From Paramecium octaurelia (taxonomy: Eukaryota > Ciliophora > Oligohymenophorea > Peniculida > Parameciidae), in assembly GCA_905182995.1 (NCBI GenBank), contig CAJJDP010000045.1, positions 129,483-193,482 on the forward strand: DNA of 64,000 nt. Reading direction: 5' to 3'. Both the position numbers and the translations under genes were made by a program. The notes beneath the pieces are model-generated. The model ran no database searches. It was not told the DNA's origin and saw only the letters and a list, made by a program, of their open reading frames with translations. Below are positions 60,515 to 64,000 of the stretch, in pieces. How positions within the stretch are numbered: the stretch's first letter is position 1; each line of letters begins with the position of its first letter.

Positions 60515-61552
60515 TCAATGTTTATGGTGTTTCCTAAATTTCATTAATAGATATTTTTACTTGTTATGCTTTCTTGATTTACTTCTGTCCTTGTCTTTCT
60601 CCTTGTCTTTTTTCTTTTTACTACTTTTTTTCTTGCTTTTTTCTTTAGAATTGTCTCTACTTCTTGATCTTTCCTTCTCCTTTTCTTTCTTATCCTTGAT
60701 CAATTTTTCCTTATCCATTTACACATCTTTGGCAATGTCCTCCTTGAATTCTTGTTTCCTGGCTTCCTCCTCCAAGATCTTCTCTAATTACAATCTTCTT
60801 TATTATAGTTTTTATAATTCAACTCTGATAGTCGAAAATCCTTGATGAATTCTTCCATCTAAATGAGTCCTAAAGTTCAATAAAAACTTAAAAATACTTG
60901 ACTTTGTTCTCAGTTTCATAGAGAGATTGTCTGGCTCCGCAAACTTCACATATTTTGTAAGTTTTGAATGGGTTATTCGTACCCTCATATGCAAGCAATA
61001 CATCTTCTCTGGCTTTCTTAAGATTATCTGCTTCCATTATCAATCTCTCAGATTCCTCAATCTTACCTTATTCTCCCATCTTCTCACTCTAATCCGTCAA
61101 GAGATTGATCTATCTTTCCATATTGTCAAGTCGATCCTGGATCTCTTTGGGTCGATCAGCTACTTATAGTTTACTAGATTATTCAACTTATTCTTCATGC
61201 TTAGTTAAGATCTTGTCGACTTCCTTCAATTTGTCTTGGATGTAAGCTAACATATTTATCAGGTTCATACTAAACCTATTGCCTCTTCAATGTATTTCTT
61301 CTCTCTCTGCTACTTTTTGATACTCCTATCACAATTGAACTCATTGATGAAGAATTGGTCGTGTCTCTTGCTGCATTCTCCCTCATGATCATATTTGGTA
61401 TGCTTCCACAGGTCGTTAAAGCACTTAGAAACCAAGATGTTTTTGCACACATCCTCATTCCAATAGTGAGCATCATTCTTCCTCTTGCTTGCTACGACAT
61501 TTCTCTCTTTGCCGAATAGCTCATCCAGAATGTAACGAGAATCATCACACAT
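60515..61552 (-). CDS. LUC7-like U1 snRNP splicing factor
   Basis: LUC7 proteins sit on U1 snRNP and help choose 5' splice sites. The start MCDDSRYILDELFGKERNVV parallels the family's LDQLMG opening. The first zinc finger is WNEDVCKNILVSKCFNDLWK followed by HEGECSKRHDQFF. A central coiled coil is seen (LAYIQDKLKEVDKILTKHEE; ERLMMEADNLKKAREDVLLA). The second finger starts TYKICEVCGARQSLYETENK. The C-terminus is rich in Arg, Ser and Lys (KSKKKSSKKKKDKEKDKDRS), an SR-like tail. Introns near 61270 and 60890 are inferred. In a genome with introns of only about 25 nt, 5' splice-site recognition factors are of special interest. Confidence 0.88.
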
Positions 61553-61597
61553 TCTTTTAATAAATATTTAAATTAGTTTCTATCTATATTGCTTAAA

Positions 61598-63700
61598 TCA
61601 TAAAGTCAATAACTTAATAGTTGATTCTCCAATAACCAAGATCTTATTCTACACAAGACAAAAGTCATAAACCTTGAAAATAGGTATCTATTTGCATTGA
61701 TTGCTACACAAATCCCATTCAAATAAATTCTATTTTTGGTTTATGATACATTTCTAATACAAAAATAGACATTTATTGATGAGATCCCCCTTGGTCTTGC
61801 AAATCTGACTCAACTTCAAGTCCCGAATGATCCATTCAGACTGACCATTTAGGAACAGATACTACTCACTAAATTTCATCTACTTCACAATGCTTGGACG
61901 ACAATCAGCTATGAAATGTAATCAAATCTAATACCTTTCTAAATCTATTGTTGAGTGTTGATGTCCCACACTTCAATTTGATTTTTGTTATTGAGAACAT
62001 AAAGTAAATTTTGACAAGGCATTCCAAAAACATCAGCATTAAACTATTATTAAAATTGCACTTTCAAAAGTCTTTTAATATTCTCATCATACACACTGAT
62101 TCCAGTGATTAGATTAGTATCATCTATTCTTTTAGGTCCAAAGAGATTGAACTGCTATGATGGAGCTGGTTTAAAGTCATAACTGAACACTGATCTATTG
62201 GAGTACAATTAGCATGTCTTGTATTTCTCAACCAACATTTCCTCCTCATTATACTCATTGGTTAGGTAATTCCATTTGACTAGAATGGGATTGACACTCT
62301 TAGAGATTTTCAAGATGTATTGGATAGTTGAATTGTTCAAAAACATGACGGTCTTGATTTCTAAGTTATCGATTTCTTTTCTTCTCTCAAATTCCAATTT
62401 GTTGTCAAAGGGATAGATTTCAATTTCAATGTGAAATATGACTTCTTCATCATAAAGCAATCCACATTTTTAGACTAATGCAATGAACTATCCATTTGGA
62501 CTGGAACAACAGTGCAATACCTATTTGACTCTTGCTTTGTAGAAGAATTGCTTTTCAAGGTTTGCGTTCAATAGAATGAAATCTTTTTTGTCTTTGTGTT
62601 CAGCTATAATGATTTCTGGATTCATCAATTATAATGAGTAGACTCCAGGACAGAATTTGACTTCGGCAGTTTTGATTTTGATTCCTGTTTGAATGTTCCA
62701 AGAAGTTACGACAGCATTTTTATTGATTGAGAATAGATGATTGTTGGAGTAACACAATCCGTGATGAATGTCATCTTTAGAAGAACTCAATACAATTTAG
62801 ACAACAGCCTATTTGTTTTTTACAAATTTGGTGAGCACTATCTGACCATTAGAGGCAAAAGCAACTGAATCATAAGATATTGGAGTCCAACATGTTACAG
62901 CACATCCATATGTGGTTTACAATTCTTCTAATTGGTCATTTTCAAAATCAACTAAGAACACTTCACCTACTTTTTTTTGTTTTGCAAAAACCAGTCCATT
63001 CTACAACATCAAGAGATCATCACATTCTTCAAATTTTTCAGTTAAGATTTTTTGTAATTCAATGAGTTCCTTGGATTTAGGTGCAAAATTATTAAAAATG
63101 GGTTCTTAAAGATTGGGTTTGCCTAGATTAGAGGTTCTCCAGAGAGTGATTTCGCCTTCATTGACACCTACAATTCTAGGTATGTATATGACACTACCTT
63201 GGATTAGTATGATCTGATACACAAAAGGCGGTAAGTGGTTATTCAATTAAAAATGTCTTCTTATTAATATCAGGTTGTAACAGGAGTAGTGTGTCTCCGA
63301 AAATCAAAAAGATTTTATCATGCACAGCAACTAATGAGTATGGCATATTTTCAATCAATCCCTTGTACTCTTTCTTTAATTTCATTTCCTGATCCCAGAG
63401 GGCTAAAGAATCAGATCCCGAGGTATCGCATAAATGTCCATCAAATGCAATTAAATTGTTCATGGAGGGTTCCAAATATTCATCTGCAATAGGAATCTAG
63501 AATTGGTAATTGAACAATACTTGATCGAAGTGTTGGTCTTTCACAGTAACTTTGAGTTCAAGATTCAAGGATTCCAATGAGGTTTGTTGTTAACTTAATT
63601 TTTTGTTGATGTGAAATTTCTTTTTTTTGGGTGCATCGATGCCAGGTGGAGGACCAATTGCCTGCTCATCATCATCGCCTAATCCAGGAGGGGGATTCAT
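61598..63700 (-). CDS. Large hypothetical protein with Pro-rich start, possible beta-propeller
   Basis: The start MNPPPGLGDDDEQAIGPPPG is followed by a basic patch (IDAPKKKKFHINKKL). The remaining 600 residues alternate short beta-like strands with turns: DSLALWDQEMKLKKEYKGLI, LVAVHDKIFLIFGDTLLLLQ and others, ending IPIFKVYDFCLVQNKILVIG and a short tail at TGA 61598-61600. The WD-like ending of the first strand (SLALWD) and the repeating pattern suggest a divergent WD40-type propeller, but no blade is canonical. One or two introns of about 25 nt are likely. I cannot name it; a protein-interaction scaffold is a reasonable guess. Confidence 0.6.
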
Positions 63701-63747
63701 AATATATTAGAAAATTCTTTAATTTAAATTATACACCATATATATAT

Positions 63748-64000
63748 TCAGAACAATAAAATAACCAATATGATCATTACCATTGTTCCATGATTTGTTT
63801 TGATATCATCTTCTACAGTGATGCTATTACTACATTGAGTGCACTTCGACGTTGTAGTATTCCAGTAGAAAGTATTCGAGGTGTTTATTCTACAAGATTA
63901 AATATTGTAAATTTCTGGATCAGTTTCAATGCATTTTCCATCCTTCGAGGTGCATAGCTTTAGAGTGGTTGCATACATATTTTAAATGTTATGACAGTCA
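63748..64000 (-). CDS. C-terminal end of a cysteine-rich surface protein (5' end beyond window)
   Basis: Reading minus-strand from the window edge gives a Cys-rich segment of about 80 residues (DCHNIQNMYATTLKLCTSKD, then CIETDPEIYNIQSCRIN, then WNTTTSKCTQCSNSITVEDD). It ends in a hydrophobic tail (TMVMIILVILLF) directly before TGA 63748-63750. A short terminal hydrophobic stretch after a hydrophilic spacer fits a GPI-attachment signal, as in ciliate surface antigens. The other two frames are closed or less protein-like. The family is therefore likely but only the end is visible. Confidence 0.6.

Noticed and set aside
60561..60845. Hydrophobic Leu/Ser/Phe-rich plus-strand reading
   Set aside because: It is the antisense shadow of the Lys/Ser/Glu-rich tail of the LUC7-like protein.

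Overview
This window reads as somatic (macronuclear) chromosome sequence from a ciliate of the genus Paramecium or a close relative. Three things seen in the sequence support that. Conserved proteins can only be read if TAA and TAG are translated as glutamine and TGA is the only stop. Introns are tiny, about 21-30 nt, start GTA or GTG and end AG, and removing them restores conserved protein sequence. The gene repertoire includes trichocyst matrix proteins, a Paramecium-type surface-antigen protein, a domesticated piggyBac transposase and an RNA-dependent RNA polymerase. The DNA is AT-rich and genes are packed with short gaps on both strands. The species cannot be named from the sequence alone.

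Layout, left to right. 1-6.7 kb, all minus strand: an EF-hand/HELP/WD40 microtubule-associated protein (cut by the window edge), a B-box protein, a small protein, RNA polymerase II subunit RPB3, an UNC-93-like membrane protein and a small putatively lipidated protein. 6.9-15.7 kb, plus: a USP9X-like deubiquitinase of about 2,400 residues, whose first 1.4 kb is present twice around a single N. 15.7-20.9 kb: an EFHC/Rib72-type axonemal protein, a second B-box protein, a CDC50 flippase subunit, a frame-broken SCP-2 gene and an unknown gene. 21.1-24.1 kb, minus: a PiggyMac-like protein whose catalytic aspartates appear to be lost. 24.2-30.2 kb: a decayed Rab GTPase, ribosomal protein uL23, two unknown genes, a trichocyst matrix protein, a newly read 72-residue gene and an Ariadne-type RBR ubiquitin ligase. 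31.4-40.8 kb: one giant surface protein. 40.9-51.6 kb: a kinase with DFS in place of DFG, a FolD-type folate enzyme, a trichocyst matrix gene duplicated around an N, a surface-antigen gene cut at a third N, a gene-poor AT-rich stretch and a PH-like/kinase gene. 51.6-55.4 kb, minus: an RNA-dependent RNA polymerase lacking the catalytic Asp triad. 55.5-64 kb: a two-pass membrane protein, coatomer gamma, a LUC7-like splicing factor, a proline-rich-start protein and the tail of a cysteine-rich surface protein.

Most genes are unrelated neighbours, as expected in a compact eukaryotic genome, not operons. The biologically striking theme is two apparently catalytically dead members of genome-defence and genome-rearrangement families about 30 kb apart: the piggyBac-derived protein and the RNA-dependent RNA polymerase. 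In Paramecium these families act in programmed DNA elimination and small-RNA pathways. The three single-N joins, two of them flanked by exact 1.4-1.5 kb duplications, look like assembly scars and should not be read as biology.

All translations were done by hand. Intron positions in the longest genes were checked only in the parts cited.
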